Assembly: GCA_030248215.1 (NCBI GenBank)
Contig: JASANG010001695.1
Span: 124,001 to 188,000 of the forward strand
Direction: 5' to 3'
Source of the DNA: Enoplolaimus lenunculus
Lineage: Eukaryota > Nematoda > Enoplea > Enoplida > Thoracostomopsidae
DNA: 64,000 nucleotides
The position numbers and the translations under genes are program-made. Numbering within the stretch: the stretch's first letter is position 1; each line of letters opens with the position of its first letter. The notes under the pieces were generated by a model. It made no database searches and was not told the DNA's origin. It saw only the letters and a list, made by a program, of their open reading frames with translations. Below, in pieces: positions 11,863 through 21,893 of this stretch.

Positions 11863-12043
11863 GGCCCATGTATAGAACAGGGCCGGAACTGTAGTATAAG
11901 CATATTCCGAAGCCTAAGCCTACGTCTAAGCCTAAGCGTACGCCTAAAAGCCTAAGCCTAAGCAAAAAAATAGTCTAAAGCTTAAACTGACTCTATTATA
12001 GCTCCTCCGGAAAACGATCCGGCCCTGTTCTTATACATGGGTC
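11863..12043 (-). mobile_element. Family A MITE, mirror of 1041-1221
   Basis: Ends GGCCCATG and CATGGGTC, flanked by aactcacc on both sides, the complement of the duplication in the left arm. Confidence 0.9.
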
Positions 12044-12817
12044 AACTCACCAATTCAAATTTTTTGACACGTCACTGTAATATTAACCAATCGCAAAACA
12101 ACAACACTGTACTCAAAAAGTCGTATTTTTATAAAATGACTCAAATAAATACATATTTAAAAGCACCGATACAGATTAGCTTATACTTCAGATTGAAAAA
12201 CTATTTTCAACAGGCAGAAAAACAAGTTTCTTTTCTGGGAGCCAATCTGTTCTCAAAAGCGAGTGGGGGGTCAATTTATAAATTACGACATGTTCACCCT
12301 CTCCAAGAAGCGATGGTTGACCAAGCCACAATTTGTTAACGCGAACCCATACAATACTATTAGACATATGATTAAAGCATCAGAAAACTAAAATATGCGA
12401 AACCAGTGTCTGCATTTTGCTAAAATTTTGACTTTATCTTGACAGAAACTTACCAGGTAAGTTTTAGCATTAATCCAATTTTTATCGGGTAATAAGCTTG
12501 TCAGACGTTTTTGGGTATTATTAAGACCGTCAAGTTTTTTGTCTTTCAAAAACCAGGGGTCAAAAACGATTACCAGGATTCATACTCAAAAAGTGTGTGT
12601 GGGGGGAGGGGCAGTGACTTCCCAGTCCCCTCGGCACAGACGCCCGTACCTGAAACAATATTTTAGACTGAAAAACTGATTTTCAACCGGTAGAAAAACA
12701 AGTTTTGTTTTACATGTTTCAATCAATTTTTACCTGAAACTTCAAATAATTCGAGGTATCGCTCGCTCACGCAAACAGTATTTTGGTCACGAAATCTTAA
12801 ATAAACGCACAAGTATG
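12044..12817. other. Unclassified sequence in right arm
   Basis: Mirror of 273-1040. The open frame at 12037-12339 starts inside a MITE end and differs in length from its mirror, so it is not called as a gene. Confidence 0.5.
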
Positions 12818-13054
12818 GGCCCATGTATAGAACAGGGCCGGAACAGTAGTATAAGCATATTCCTCAGCCTAAGCCTAAGCCTAAGCACTACGCCTAAGCG
12901 TATGGATGAGCCTATTCCTAAGCCTAAGCCTAAGCCTAAGCCTAAACCTAAACCTAAGCCTAAGCCTAAGCAAAACAATTAGTCTACAGCTTAAATGACT
13001 CTATTATAGCCCCTCCGGTAAACGATCCGGCCCTGTTCTATACCTACATGGGCC
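12818..13054 (-). mobile_element. Family A MITE, mirror of 35-272
   Basis: Ends GGCCCATG and CATGGGCC; the flanks caagtatg and caaaaatg form an imperfect 8-bp duplication. TTAGGC-type repeats lie inside, reading GCCTAA on this strand. Confidence 0.85.
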
Positions 13055-13155
13055 CAAAAATGTATCTCTGTTTTTGGTCAAAAAATAAAGTTAATACCAG
13101 AGGTGTTATTTTAGTAACAATGTTCAACTTGTGCAATATTTAAAATTGACTGCAA

Positions 13156-13378
13156 TTATACTGCATCGTTGTGCAATTTTAGTTTTGGTTTATTAAACGC
13201 AAGGGTTCCTATGGGACCATCATCGTTAACGACCCCCAAACCTTTTGGTTTGCGAGCGCCTGCGCCCAAGGCTAAAGTTGTCTGACGAATTTGAGTGCAA
13301 AGTATGCGAGTCCGATGTTGCTCGCTTTGCTCGCGATATTTTTTCAACTGGAACAGCTCAGTCACCTTCAACATCGCT
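13156..13378 (-). CDS. Candidate terminal coding exon, unknown protein
   Basis: The minus-strand frame is open upstream of about 13475 and ends with TAA at 13158-13156. From a possible acceptor (TTCTATAG before 13378) it reads about 73 residues. These include a charged, probably helical stretch (ELFQLKKYREQSEQHRTRIL) followed by GARKPKGLGVVNDDGP. The residue mix is protein-like and the sequence is more GC-rich than its surroundings, but no upstream exon was found. A plus-strand reading is also possible: acceptor at 13181-13182, then a frame ending LRAPAPKAKVV and stop near 13290. The TCGCTTTGCTCGCGA stretch at about 13320 resembles a motif inside family C transposons, so a repeat-derived frame is not excluded. 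No family is recognised. Confidence 0.4.
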
Positions 13379-13477
13379 CTATAGAATTCAAAATGAACGT
13401 ATTTTAAATCTATAGGACTCAACTGAAATGGTATGTTGGATCTCTTTTGCCAGGGGCTCGCTCTGTGCAAGCCCAAA

Positions 13478-13850
13478 AATTAATGTTACTCACTAAAAGC
13501 CTAAACTTAATTTATAGCTTAACTAAACTTGAATATTAGTTTAAGTGAAACTTTAATGACTGGACGGTCTAACGAAACTAGAATTGTTTGTTTGACTAAC
13601 ATATTTTTAAATTTAACACGAGTTTAAGTTAAACTTATTGTTAATTTAAGTATCAAATGCCGTCCAGAAATTATGTGTATCTATGAATGCATTAAAGTTT
13701 AGCTTAAACTAAAAAAATATGTAACATTTTAAATGAGTTTAAGCGTAAACCTGCCAGTTAGTTTAGTTATATTATCTAAAAAGTTAGTTTAATGCTGCGA
13801 GATTAATTAAGTTAGTTTAAGGTTTCAGAGAGTACCCAGTGTATATACGT
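13478..13850. mobile_element. Family G AT-rich inverted-repeat element
   Basis: Dense AGTTTAAGTTAAACT-like palindromes with ends near CAGAGAGTACC. Related copies are at 22176-22540 and about 58370-58610. A pair of CCGTCCAG motifs lies inside. No coding content was seen. Confidence 0.6.
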
Positions 13851-13985
13851 TTGTAAAAGGCAGTATAGGTCTGTATTCATTAAATTAAACACGCTAACTT
13901 GAAATAGACACTGGCGCATGGGAGGCATGTGTTTCGCCCTGCAATAGGGACCAAATACAAAATTTTAAATTAAGATTTAGTACTA

Positions 13986-14228
13986 CACTGTACATTTCAG
14001 TGAGTTAATTTTAACTCAGAATACGTTGAATCACTACAGTCTGAGCAGAACTCAGAATTTTAAGTTGAGTCAATGCATTCTGAGTTAATTAATTAACTCA
14101 CACACTGTCAACTCAACTCAGAGTGACAATCAACTAGACTCAGAGTGAGCTAACGTTTAATGATATTGATTAAGAAATAACCAACTCGCTAAGTGAACTG
14201 ATTAATCAACTCAATGGAATTTACAGTG
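13986..14228. mobile_element. Family D MITE (TA target, Tc1/mariner-like)
   Basis: Ends CACTGTACATTTCAG and GGAATTTACAGTG, flanked by TA on both sides. The interior has repeated ACTCAGAGTGAGTTAA-like palindromes. Confidence 0.85.
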
Positions 14229-14575
14229 TAAAATTGTGGTTTCTTCCACGTTCGCTTTGCTCCTATTTCACATTACATTGAGTGTAGCATCGGTTAGAAA
14301 TTTTTGGATCCGACACGGAATATTAATAATTAAAAAGTTGTCGACAATAGTTGTCAAAATCAGGTGGAAAAACTACATTTAGCTTGTAAAAGATTTCATA
14401 TCTTTTATTCATTAACAGCTTTAGCACACCTTCTTTGAGTGTTTTGGAAACAAATATCCGATTTTTGAAAACGGTGAGGATAACTGGAAACTCACACATT
14501 GTGCAGCCTTTGCAACACGTATTTGTAGACTATAATGTAAACCAGGTTTATTCGATTGTAATTGTATAAAAACGA
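14229..14575. other. Unclassified intergenic stretch
   Basis: A TTTTTGGATCCG fragment near 14300 belongs to family C. Nothing else was recognised. Confidence 0.5.
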
Positions 14576-14757
14576 GTGGTACCACGACAATTCGTCACTC
14601 GACAAATTGTAATCCGAAATTCTATCGGTTCGTCTACTCGCCGCCCATCATTATGCTTACGCTTAGGCTTAAAATTACGATTAAGATTATGCTTAGATTT
14701 ATTCACAAGATTTAGGACACTGTTGAGCGACAAGTTGTCTGTCGACGAATTGTCGTA
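14576..14757. mobile_element. Family F inverted-repeat element
   Basis: Ends ACCACGACAATTCGTC and GACGAATTGTCGTAG, with several CGACAA/TTGTCG pairs and a TTACGCTTAGGCTT core. Other copies are at 14918-15070, 18440-18618, 60423-60600 and 61726-61915. Confidence 0.7.
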
Positions 14758-14917
14758 GTTTCCAAAACGAATAGATTTTTCAATTTTGTACGCAAGCTTG
14801 GCCGAAATGATTTCGACAATGTTTTGTTATTCAAATAAAAATTTAGGTAAGGTATGAACAGATTTAAATTAAATAAATTTAACCGATTTGAAAACTGAAC
14901 ATTTGTGCAAAGGTATT

Positions 14918-15070
14918 ACGACGATTCGTCGCCCGACAACTCTTTTATACTCCGAAATTTCATCAACTCGCCAATTCGTCACTCATCATTATATGCCTTA
15001 TGCATCGATTTCTTCATAGGCTTTAAGACACTGTTGGGCGACAAGTTGTCGGGCGGCGAATTCTCGCAGA
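14918..15070. mobile_element. Family F element
   Basis: Starts TTACGACGATTCGTCGCCCG and ends with GGGCGGCGAATTCTCG. It lies close to the copy at 14576 in the same arrangement. Confidence 0.6.
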
Positions 15071-16266
15071 CTCATGTGTGTGAAACTCTGTTCAAACGCA
15101 CAAGAGTCTAACTTTTGACAAGGTATACACAGCATTTGTTAGTGTTTAATCATAAAAGCCAAAAATGCTTATTACGAACTTACGGACAATGGTCATTCAT
15201 GAACTATTGTAACGTACCACTGTACAACAAAGACAGCGGTGTGGCAAGAATTTTAGACACGGGGGTCACGCTCTATACTCCATATAAATATTTTAGAAGG
15301 GGTTTCTTGTGGAACCAACTGGAAAAACAGCGTAAAAAAGTTTCTGGATAACAATAACGATATGACGATTTCTCACCGATACCCAGTGAAGGAGCACACT
15401 AGGATGCCCCTCCAAAAATACCGAATTTTTTGTTTCAAATCATGTCATGGTGCAGGCCCCTGTTTGGAATGCCCCCCCAAATAGAAGGTTTCTGGGGTGG
15501 CTGCTCCGATTCTGCCCAAACACCCTCGATATGCTTTTGGTATGAAGGAAGTGTTCATGCTGTTTACACGTAATGGTGGGTCAACAATTGTTTGAGGGGG
15601 GGGGGGGGTAGCGCAATATATACTGGAGAAACCGCTTGTGATCGAAACCCGCGGGAAAAATGCAATTTAAGCACGAAATCTTAATGCCAAATTTTGGCTT
15701 TGATCGCTGGTTAAACTTCACGGCGTGGATGGATTCGTTTGATTCGAGCCAGTTAACTCAAGTTAAATACAAGGGAGAGTATAAGCTTTTTTTCTGTAAT
15801 AATAGATAAAGTTAGGCCAAAGTAGGTCATGGTAGAGTATTTAGTTGTTTGAAAATTAGGCACGGTTTGGGTTTTACCGTCAAAATGGTTTGTATGTATG
15901 TAACTTTTGTAGTATGACTTTTAAAATTTAACAATGTTTAGCAGAAATTGCTGATGTTTACACGTTCCGTGTGCGGAGGGAACATGCACCGGATGGCTTC
16001 TGTACACTTTTTTTACACAATTAGGCAAGCTTAAGATTCGAACCGGTAACCAAGATTGGACCCTAAAGACTCCGCTTCTCAACCTGGAATCATTTTGCAC
16101 TCCCGTCAAGAAAATATTCAACGTTGCTTGTAAGTCATCAAAATCCCTTGCGTGCCACTTCTGAAAAATATTTACCCCCATCAAGGCGACCTGACTAAGG
16201 GCTTGTTAAAGTTATGGCTTAGCTAAAAGCTTAGGAAAAACTAAGAGGTTTTATTAGCCTAAACCC
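15071..16266. other. Unclassified stretch with G/C runs and a faint tRNA-like relic
   Basis: Short C and G runs near 15470 and 15595-15610 look like decayed MITE ends. A minus-strand B-box-like GGTTCGAATCT lies at about 16033-16043 without a clear A box. A decayed family B end lies at about 16105-16195. No gene is supported. Confidence 0.4.
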
Positions 16267-16489
16267 TGGGTCCATATTGTAAAATGTATATAGCAACTAT
16301 CATCAGTTAGTAATAGAGTTTTAAACTCACTTACTATTGCAGTTGTTGAACTCAAAATTGGTACAGGAGTAGAGCAAATAGTTTGCGATTAATGTGCCGA
16401 ATTTTTAGAGTCAGCCATCTCTGGTTCTAAAGTTGCAAGTCCTATCATCACCTGCTTAAAGGTGCTACACCCATTTGAAAAAATGGGTT
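16267..16489 (-). mobile_element. Family H inverted-repeat element
   Basis: Ends GGGTCCATATTGTAAAATGT and CACCCATTTGAAAAAATGGG are complementary. The interior contains the same GTTGTTGAACTCAAAATTGG segment as the copies at 39567 and 46082. Confidence 0.6.
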
Positions 16490-16915
16490 CTGGACTATGC
16501 CTAAAACCTAAATGTGGACGAAGTCTACAAGATTTCAGCGGGTATGTTCTTCCACAAAGTGGAGCCTGAATGCGAGAATTAGGTGGTGTTATATCATTTA
16601 GAATTGGGCAAATGCGTGGTTCAAAAGTTAACTCGTTCACTGAGTTCGCTCAAAATCATGTTTAATCCATCAATATTATACACCTAACGCATGGTAAAAA
16701 CAGTTTAAACTTGCTAAATGTTTTAGTTAATTTCATATTCGAATACTACGACGGAATCAATCTCATAGCTTAAATTTTTGGTGCTCAAACGCCAACAAGG
16801 ATATATCAACCAGGATTCCATTTTCAAAAAGTATAACCTCATGTAAAAGTTTTTATGTGAACGAACGCAGTAAGCGAGAAAATATTTGTGACCTCAAATA
16901 TCCTGTAGGTTATTG
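16490..16915. other. Unclassified intergenic stretch
   Basis: No gene or recognisable element was seen. Confidence 0.4.
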
Positions 16916-17228
16916 CAAGAGTGGATGATGCATACTTCAACAAGAGTATACAACTGGGAACGCTCTGTGTAGAAAAGAATGTACCCCGGCACGCGTCGCG
17001 TTTTCGACCTATCTTCCTTATTTAGAGGTGGGTACAGCCAGTGCGAACCATAACACTCTATGTATCCGGCAACAAAAAAGATTCGCTTATAGTTTAATGT
17101 AGGGTTAATGCAAGTGACCACGATTCCTCTATAAACAAAGGGGGGGGGGTCGGCGAAAAAAGAAACGGCCGGTGGTACATTTTGTACCTTGCTGAGCCCC
17201 AAGAGTTGCACACTCTTCTTGCACTCTT
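16916..17228. mobile_element. Family I MITE (hAT-like)
   Basis: Ends CAAGAGTGGATGATGC and GCACTCTT; the flanks ggttattg and ggttatag form an 8-bp duplication with one mismatch. Subterminal motifs CACGCGTCGCGTTTT and CGGCGAAAAAAGAAAC form imperfect inner inverted repeats. Confidence 0.8.
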
Positions 17229-17889
17229 GGTTATAGTATAGCCTGTTGTATAACTTTTGTCCTAATCTTTTCAGAAGTTTTGGGAGAACATGTAATAACT
17301 TTTAGGTTTATTTATGTCCCTGAGAACCATATTTATTTCTAGATTATTAATAGTACTCTTAAACTAGCATAAAATGTTTACTATAAGCTGTTTTTCATAA
17401 TTATTTATTTGCTTAACAACTCTTTGTAACAATGAAAGTCATATCTCATATTGTTTCGACGTTGATTTCTTTTAGCTCAGTAAATACTGTATTCTTTTCT
17501 CAAATTGCTTCAGGTTTGTTTATTATTATTTATTCCACAAATTTGGCTGGTGCATCCCAAATAGACTCGCTCTAAAAGTATAGACTCGATCTAAAAGTAA
17601 ACAATCTTAAATAGAAAGTCTTCAAAATTACTCGGTGTCCCCCCAAATATGATTTTTGGCCGACCCCCTTGTGCGTGACCGATTATACTATTAAGGTTTA
17701 CCAGAAATAGGCTGTTACGTGGGAGCATCGGTGTCTCGGGGATCAATTGACACCTCTAGAAAAATAGGGGGTTGTCAGTGACACCCCTGAAAAGCCATAA
17801 AATAGGCTTCTGTTGGAATTTAAACCATTTACGGTGATGATGCCAAAATTTGAGCGTTGGCTTTTCGCTCGTTTCGCTCGCGAGTTTTT
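17229..17889. other. Unclassified stretch with a shared ~125-bp repeat
   Basis: The sequence at about 17555-17680 (AAATAGACTC, AAAAGTAAACAATCTTAAAT, TCGGTGTCCCCCC) is similar to about 23720-23850 in the main gene's intron. Its class is unknown. CTCGTTTCGCTCGCGAG at about 17868 resembles the interior of family C. Confidence 0.4.
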
Positions 17890-18132
17890 TAGCTAATTTG
17901 CCAGACATTGGCGTCTTGGAGCCTACCAAAGACAATAATTCTTTACTTATTGAGGTTAGCTGCTGAGGTCTGTCAGAACTGCACGGTCGGGACGACCCCT
18001 TTCCCCAAAGTACTGCGAATATATTTGGTTTTCCCCTTAATTTCTCCGAAAAATATGGCCACGCCGCGAATCGAACCTCGGACCTTTCGCTCGCGAGTCA
18101 AGCGCGCTACCCATTACACCACGCGGCCGATA
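17890..18132 (-). mobile_element. tRNA-derived SINE
   Basis: On the minus strand the head (about 18130-18059) has an A box TGGTGTAATGGG and a B box AGGTTCGATTCG, as in RNA polymerase III promoters. The acceptor and T stems do not pair, so this is not a working tRNA. The rest toward 17890 is taken as the SINE body, but its end is not defined. Confidence 0.65.
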
Positions 18133-18439
18133 TCCTAATTTCCTCTGGTGGTATATGCGCACGAGTATGTATATGTCTTAACAATACACATTCTGCACAT
18201 ACACAAGCCGCGTATACTCACAAGGTCTTGGTGGACTCTACTTGAAAAAATGGTTCTTGCGTCGGTTACGCAATGTAGCTGATATGTGTTACAGAGACAC
18301 AGTAACCAGTTGTATAACTTCTCTTGCTATTTTAAGCCTAAGCCTAATCTTAAGCCTATCCGTAGGTTTCTGAGGTCATATCTTGGTTGGACACCCTTGG
18401 ATCCGTGTGTTTCTAACGAGCTGATCGGGGCCGCTAAAG

Positions 18440-18618
18440 TTGTCGAACTACGATAATTTGTCGCTCGTGACAACTTGTCGCCCAATAGGGCAGGTACTAA
18501 ATCTGAGCATAAGCCTAAGCCTAAGTATAACGATGGGCGGCAGTATTATCGAGTCGATAAAATTTCGAATTACAAGTTGTCGGTCGACGAGTTGTTAGAC
18601 GGCGAATTGTTGTGATAC
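18440..18618. mobile_element. Family F element
   Basis: Contains paired AACTACGATAATTTGTCGCT and GGCGAATTGTTGTGATACT ends with a TAAGCCTAAGCC core. Confidence 0.6.
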
Positions 18619-19148
18619 TAAATTTCGCACCTCACCTGTGATTTCAACGATTATAGTGATGGTTAGATTTTACATCGAATTCCAACAATTACATCTATTT
18701 AAAATGAACAGTTTCCAAGTTTCACAGCCTGTGGCAGGTGAAGAAATTTGTGTTTGTCACAGATATTTTTTGTTTTGAAATAGTGCAGCTTTTCAATAAA
18801 GCATTAAATTTCGTATGTAAAATATGCTTAAATTTTCAAATATGCTTAAATTTTCAACTTGCGATATATTCAAGCACGTAAACAGTTAGCAAACCTGAAT
18901 TGGATTTTAAGCTTCTGGTGAATAAATTGCAGTGCAAAAATAGTTTTAATAGGACATCGTCCTTATAAATGGATCTTTCTATCTTTTGTTTCTGGATCGA
19001 AACTATGCTAGGACGTCGTCCTTGGAACTGAATCTTCCTATGTGTTGTTTCTGGATCGGTCCTGCTTCTAAGATCTAAAGCCAAACCGCCCCATTTATTA
19101 AAAATTAAAATTAATAATAGTCTGTTAAAACTTTAATTATTGTTTCAG
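18619..19148. other. Intergenic or intronic stretch with a two-copy repeat
   Basis: Two tandem copies of about 60 bp lie at about 18951-19070 (each ends TTGTTTCTGGATCG). No promoter or upstream exon of the FN3 gene was recognised. Confidence 0.5.
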
Positions 19149-19175
19149 GCAATACAAGAGATACTGCTGATTATG
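19149..19175 (+). CDS. FN3 gene, microexon (27 nt)
   Basis: Acceptor TGTTTCAG and donor GTAAGTG bracket exactly 27 nt, phase 1 at both ends. It encodes NTRDTADY plus split codons. Joined to the next exon it reads through GAA into SRPKVRVK. It lies just before the first FN3 module and is probably a linker. Because it is symmetric it could be skipped without changing the frame. Its small size makes the call depend on the strong splice sites and matching phase. Confidence 0.6.
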
Positions 19176-19589
19176 GTAAGTGAATGCTTTCTTGCAATAG
19201 CTAACGAGTTTTGGTTCGTTAATTTTTTGAGCCATGTTACTTTGGCAGGAGGTGCAAGTGGTGTGCCAATTTTCAACGGAACTGCGGCAAGCAGTTGACT
19301 GGACGTAGACTTTGAGACTATTTTGCTGCTAAGACCTGTGCTTTGAATTAAATTCAGTTCGATGCTACCAAATGAACTTTGAATTTAATACTAATAATGG
19401 AATTTGTTGAAGCGTCGTACGTAGAATAGAAATGTGTTTTTTCACATAGTGTAAGCAAATTATTGTGGATAATGAATTAGGAATATGCTTAGTCTACAGT
19501 TAGACTTTTAAATGTAGCAATTATTGAAAATGGTATCATTACTGTGATTTTTAAAATATACTAAACAAGACGAGTAAACGAAATGAATT

Positions 19590-20200
19590 AAGTAGATTCA
19601 GAATCACGACCCAGAGAACTAAACCAAATGGATGACAAAAATTAAGTAAATAGATTCAGAATCACGACCCAAAGAACTAAACCAGATGGGTGACAAAAAT
19701 TAAATGAGTAGGTTAAGAATCGCGACCCAAAGAACTAAACCAGATGGGTGACAAAAATTAAATGAGTAAATTTAGAATTACGACCCAAAGAACTAAACAA
19801 GGTTAGTGACAAAAATTAAGTAAATAGACTTGGAATCACGACCCAAAGAACTAAACCAGATGGGTGACAAAAATTAAATGAGTAGATTTAAAATCACGAC
19901 CCAAAGAACTAAACAAGATGGGTGACAAAAATTAAATGAGTAAATTTAGAATCACGACCCAAAGAACTAAACAAGATGGGTGACAAAAATTAAATGAGTA
20001 AATTTAGAATCACGACCCAAAGAACTAAACAAGATGGGTGACAAAAATTAAATGAGTAGGTTAAGAATCACGACCCAAAAGAATTGAACAAGATTAGTGA
20101 CAAAAATTAAGTAAATAGATTCAGAATCGCGACCGAAAGAGCTAAACAAGACGGGAGACAAAAATGAATTTATAATAGATTCAGAATCACGACCCAAAGT
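19590..20200 (+). repeat. Minisatellite, ~58-bp unit, about 10 copies
   Basis: Tandem copies carry the signature ATCACGACCCAAAGAACTAA followed by GGGTGACAAAAATTAA. Spacing between units is 57-59 bp. The last unit runs into the first FN3 exon: the acceptor TTCAG (20180-20184) and the first codons of that exon are repeat-unit sequence. Confidence 0.95.
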
Positions 20201-20426
20201 ACGTGTCAAAGTGCTCAATTCAACTGCTGCCGAAATCAGCTGGGATTCACAAGAGGTGCTTTTTCGGCAATCTCAACCGTTTAACAACGACGGGCAACTG
20301 CAACAACAACAACAACAACAAGAACAACAACCATTCGAAGGCTATAATATTAAAATCACTTACCTTAACGAACGAGGTGAAATTGCCGAAGATAAAACGG
20401 AAATTATTTATAAAGCTGATCCTGAG
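20185..20426 (+). CDS. FN3 gene, exon: first half of FN3 domain 1, with polyQ
   Basis: Acceptor GATTCAG lies in the last minisatellite unit; the donor is GAG|GTACCA. Phase 1 in, phase 0 out, 242 nt. It encodes SRPKVRVKVLNSTAAEISWD, the FN3 B strand with its conserved Trp, then a glutamine tract (seven CAA codons plus more) in the following loop, then EGYNIKITYLNERG, the C/C' strands. A polyQ insert in an FN3 loop is unusual and is likely variable in length. The donor is weaker than the others in the gene. A partial family H element begins about 24 bases past it. Confidence 0.85.
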
Positions 20427-21186
20427 GTACCAAAATACTTCTTGTGTTCTGGGCTCGTGTTCTCAGATGTGTGTAGCACCTGTCACCAGTTAGCGATAGG
20501 GTACGGGGTTCACCAAGTATATACAATTGATAAAAATACCGCAGCGGCCGGCACCGATCGTGCAAGTTAAGATGTTACGGAATATGATGAAATCAAGAAA
20601 TTAATGTCGTCTCGAAGTTTTTGAGACATTCTACACAGAGATAATATCGTACCAACTCACATCAAAATATTAAACAATAGATGCTGAACGGATATATTTT
20701 TAGCCAAAATTTTGTACAGGAAGAATTTTGAAAATAAACTGTGCCAGTACACGTGGGTTCCAGTGTAGCTAATTTTGCATAAGCTCACATTTTCTAAGCT
20801 TTTACTTTATATTCCGACTTGATGTATAATAAGATTGCTTATAAAGTCTTTGGAGGCCAGATGTACTCCGTCTGAAGCAATACCAGCCGGCGCCACTAAA
20901 CCTAGTGTCATATTTAATCTACTCTGATTTTATTTCGGAACCGTTTGCACTGAAATTTGTAACCTTTTTAAAAGTTAATTTTTATTGTACATCGAACAAT
21001 TGCAACATATGTAAAAATAAACATCGCACGCTATATACGTGATTTATAACTAAAGCATAAAAATAACGGAATTTCCAGTATTTCTATAACGAAAAACAAA
21101 ACCCGATACCGATTGTTAGCGAAACCGGAAACGGATATCCGGTTACACGCTGACATCCGATACAAAATAATATTTTCGTTTTGAAG
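20427..21186 (+). other. Intron, 760 bp
   Basis: Contains a family H fragment (20450-20520). Near 21060-21175 there are ACCGGAAACGGATATCCGG-like motifs of the kind seen at 6470 and 62570-62930. No other content was recognised. Confidence 0.7.
20450..20520 (+). mobile_element. Family H element, 5' fragment
   Basis: GGCTCGTGTTCTCAGATGTG, then TGTAGCACCTGTCACCAGTT, matches the start of the family at 39567 and 46082. The fragment ends after about 70 bp. Confidence 0.6.
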
Positions 21187-21322
21187 GCTACCTCAAAAAT
21201 AATCAATCATTTATCGCCGAATTCATACTACGCCGTTCAAATGAACGTATTTGGTGACAACGCGGATGAGTTGGACTCTGAAACGATGTCACAAAGTGTT
21301 GTCTTTGAAACAAGTGGACAAG
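21187..21322 (+). CDS. FN3 gene, exon: second half of FN3 domain 1
   Basis: Acceptor TTTTGAAG, donor CAAG|GTGAAA, phase 0 in and phase 1 out, 136 nt. It encodes ATSKIINHLSPNSYYAVQMN followed by VFGDNADELDSETMSQSVVF. These are the E, F and G strands of an FN3 fold: the L-x-P-x-x-Y-x-V pattern is the FN3 signature between strands E and F. It joins without a frame break to the exon ending at 20426. Confidence 0.88.
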
Positions 21323-21477
21323 GTGAAACGCCGCGGCACGGGAAGGCGGCCCCCTCTGCTCACACATTGAAAGTTAAAGATTAGGCTTTTAGTCAAAGGG
21401 GTTTAGTCCATTGTGTAGGTATAAATAAAACTATTTCCCTAACAATCTGATACGTTTGCTTTGTTTATGTGTTAAAT

Positions 21478-21670
21478 TGGGTGCATGTATACAACAGGAC
21501 AGGATCGTTTTTCGAAGGGGCTAAAATAGAGTAAGTTTAAACTTTAGACTAATTTGTTTGCTTAGGCTTAGGCTTACGAATAGGTTCATACATACACCTT
21601 AGGCTTAGGCTTAGACTGAGGCTTAGGAATATGCTTGTACTACTGTTCCGGCCCTGTTCTATACATGGGG
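21478..21670 (+). mobile_element. Family A MITE (TATAGAACAGGGCC subtype)
   Basis: Ends GGTGCATGTATACAACAGG and CCGGCCCTGTTCTATACATG with TTAGGC-type hexamers inside. No clear target duplication was seen. Confidence 0.7.
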
Positions 21671-21811
21671 CATATTGCATTGTGTGCGTTTGTGTTGCAT
21701 ATATGTATTTTTGCTGGATGTATCTAAAAATGAACAATTTCGTGACAGGCCACGGCTATCATTTGCGAGTTTCGACGAAGGCACTGGCACCTAATAGCCC
21801 TGGTCTACAAG

Positions 21812-21891
21812 AGATTTTGCGGCACCGTTGAATGGGTTGCGAAATGATTTTAGATTTTGCGGCACCGTTGAATGGGTTGTGAAATGATTTT
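21812..21891 (+). repeat. Two 40-bp tandem copies across a 3' splice site
   Basis: The unit AGATTTTGCGGCACCGTTGA...GAAATGATTTT occurs twice, with one base difference (C or T at the same place). Each copy ends in GATTTTAG, so two acceptor-like AGs lie 40 nt apart. Use of the upstream one would bring an in-frame TGA before the FN3 sequence, so the downstream AG at 21892-21893 is taken as the real site. Confidence 0.9.
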
Positions 21892-21893
21892 AG

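Larger units (their letters stand above)
7993..13088. repeat. Right arm of giant inverted repeat
   Basis: Reverse complement of the left arm. The innermost 200-300 bp (7993-8270) is only loosely similar, 8270-8580 is about 90% alike, and 9000-13088 is close to identical. Small differences include single bases, short indels and the longer microsatellite at about 10152. The sequence continues past 13088, but its partner would lie outside the window. Confidence 0.93.
21323..21893 (+). other. Intron, 571 bp
   Basis: Carries a family A MITE at about 21478-21670. Its last 82 bases are two tandem 40-bp copies that duplicate the acceptor region. Confidence 0.8.

Noticed and set aside
15115-15351. 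78-residue plus-strand frame
   Set aside because: No splice sites in phase with the FN3 gene, and no protein-like pattern.
18059-18130. Functional tRNA gene on the minus strand
   Set aside because: A and B boxes are present, but the acceptor and T stems do not pair.
17908-18138. Open frame reading ATPRIEPRTFRSRVKRA
   Set aside because: It is the plus-strand shadow of a tRNA-derived SINE head.
19590-20200. Regular repeats that could suggest a CRISPR array
   Set aside because: Units are head-to-tail with no unique spacers, and the setting is an intron-containing animal gene; it is a minisatellite.
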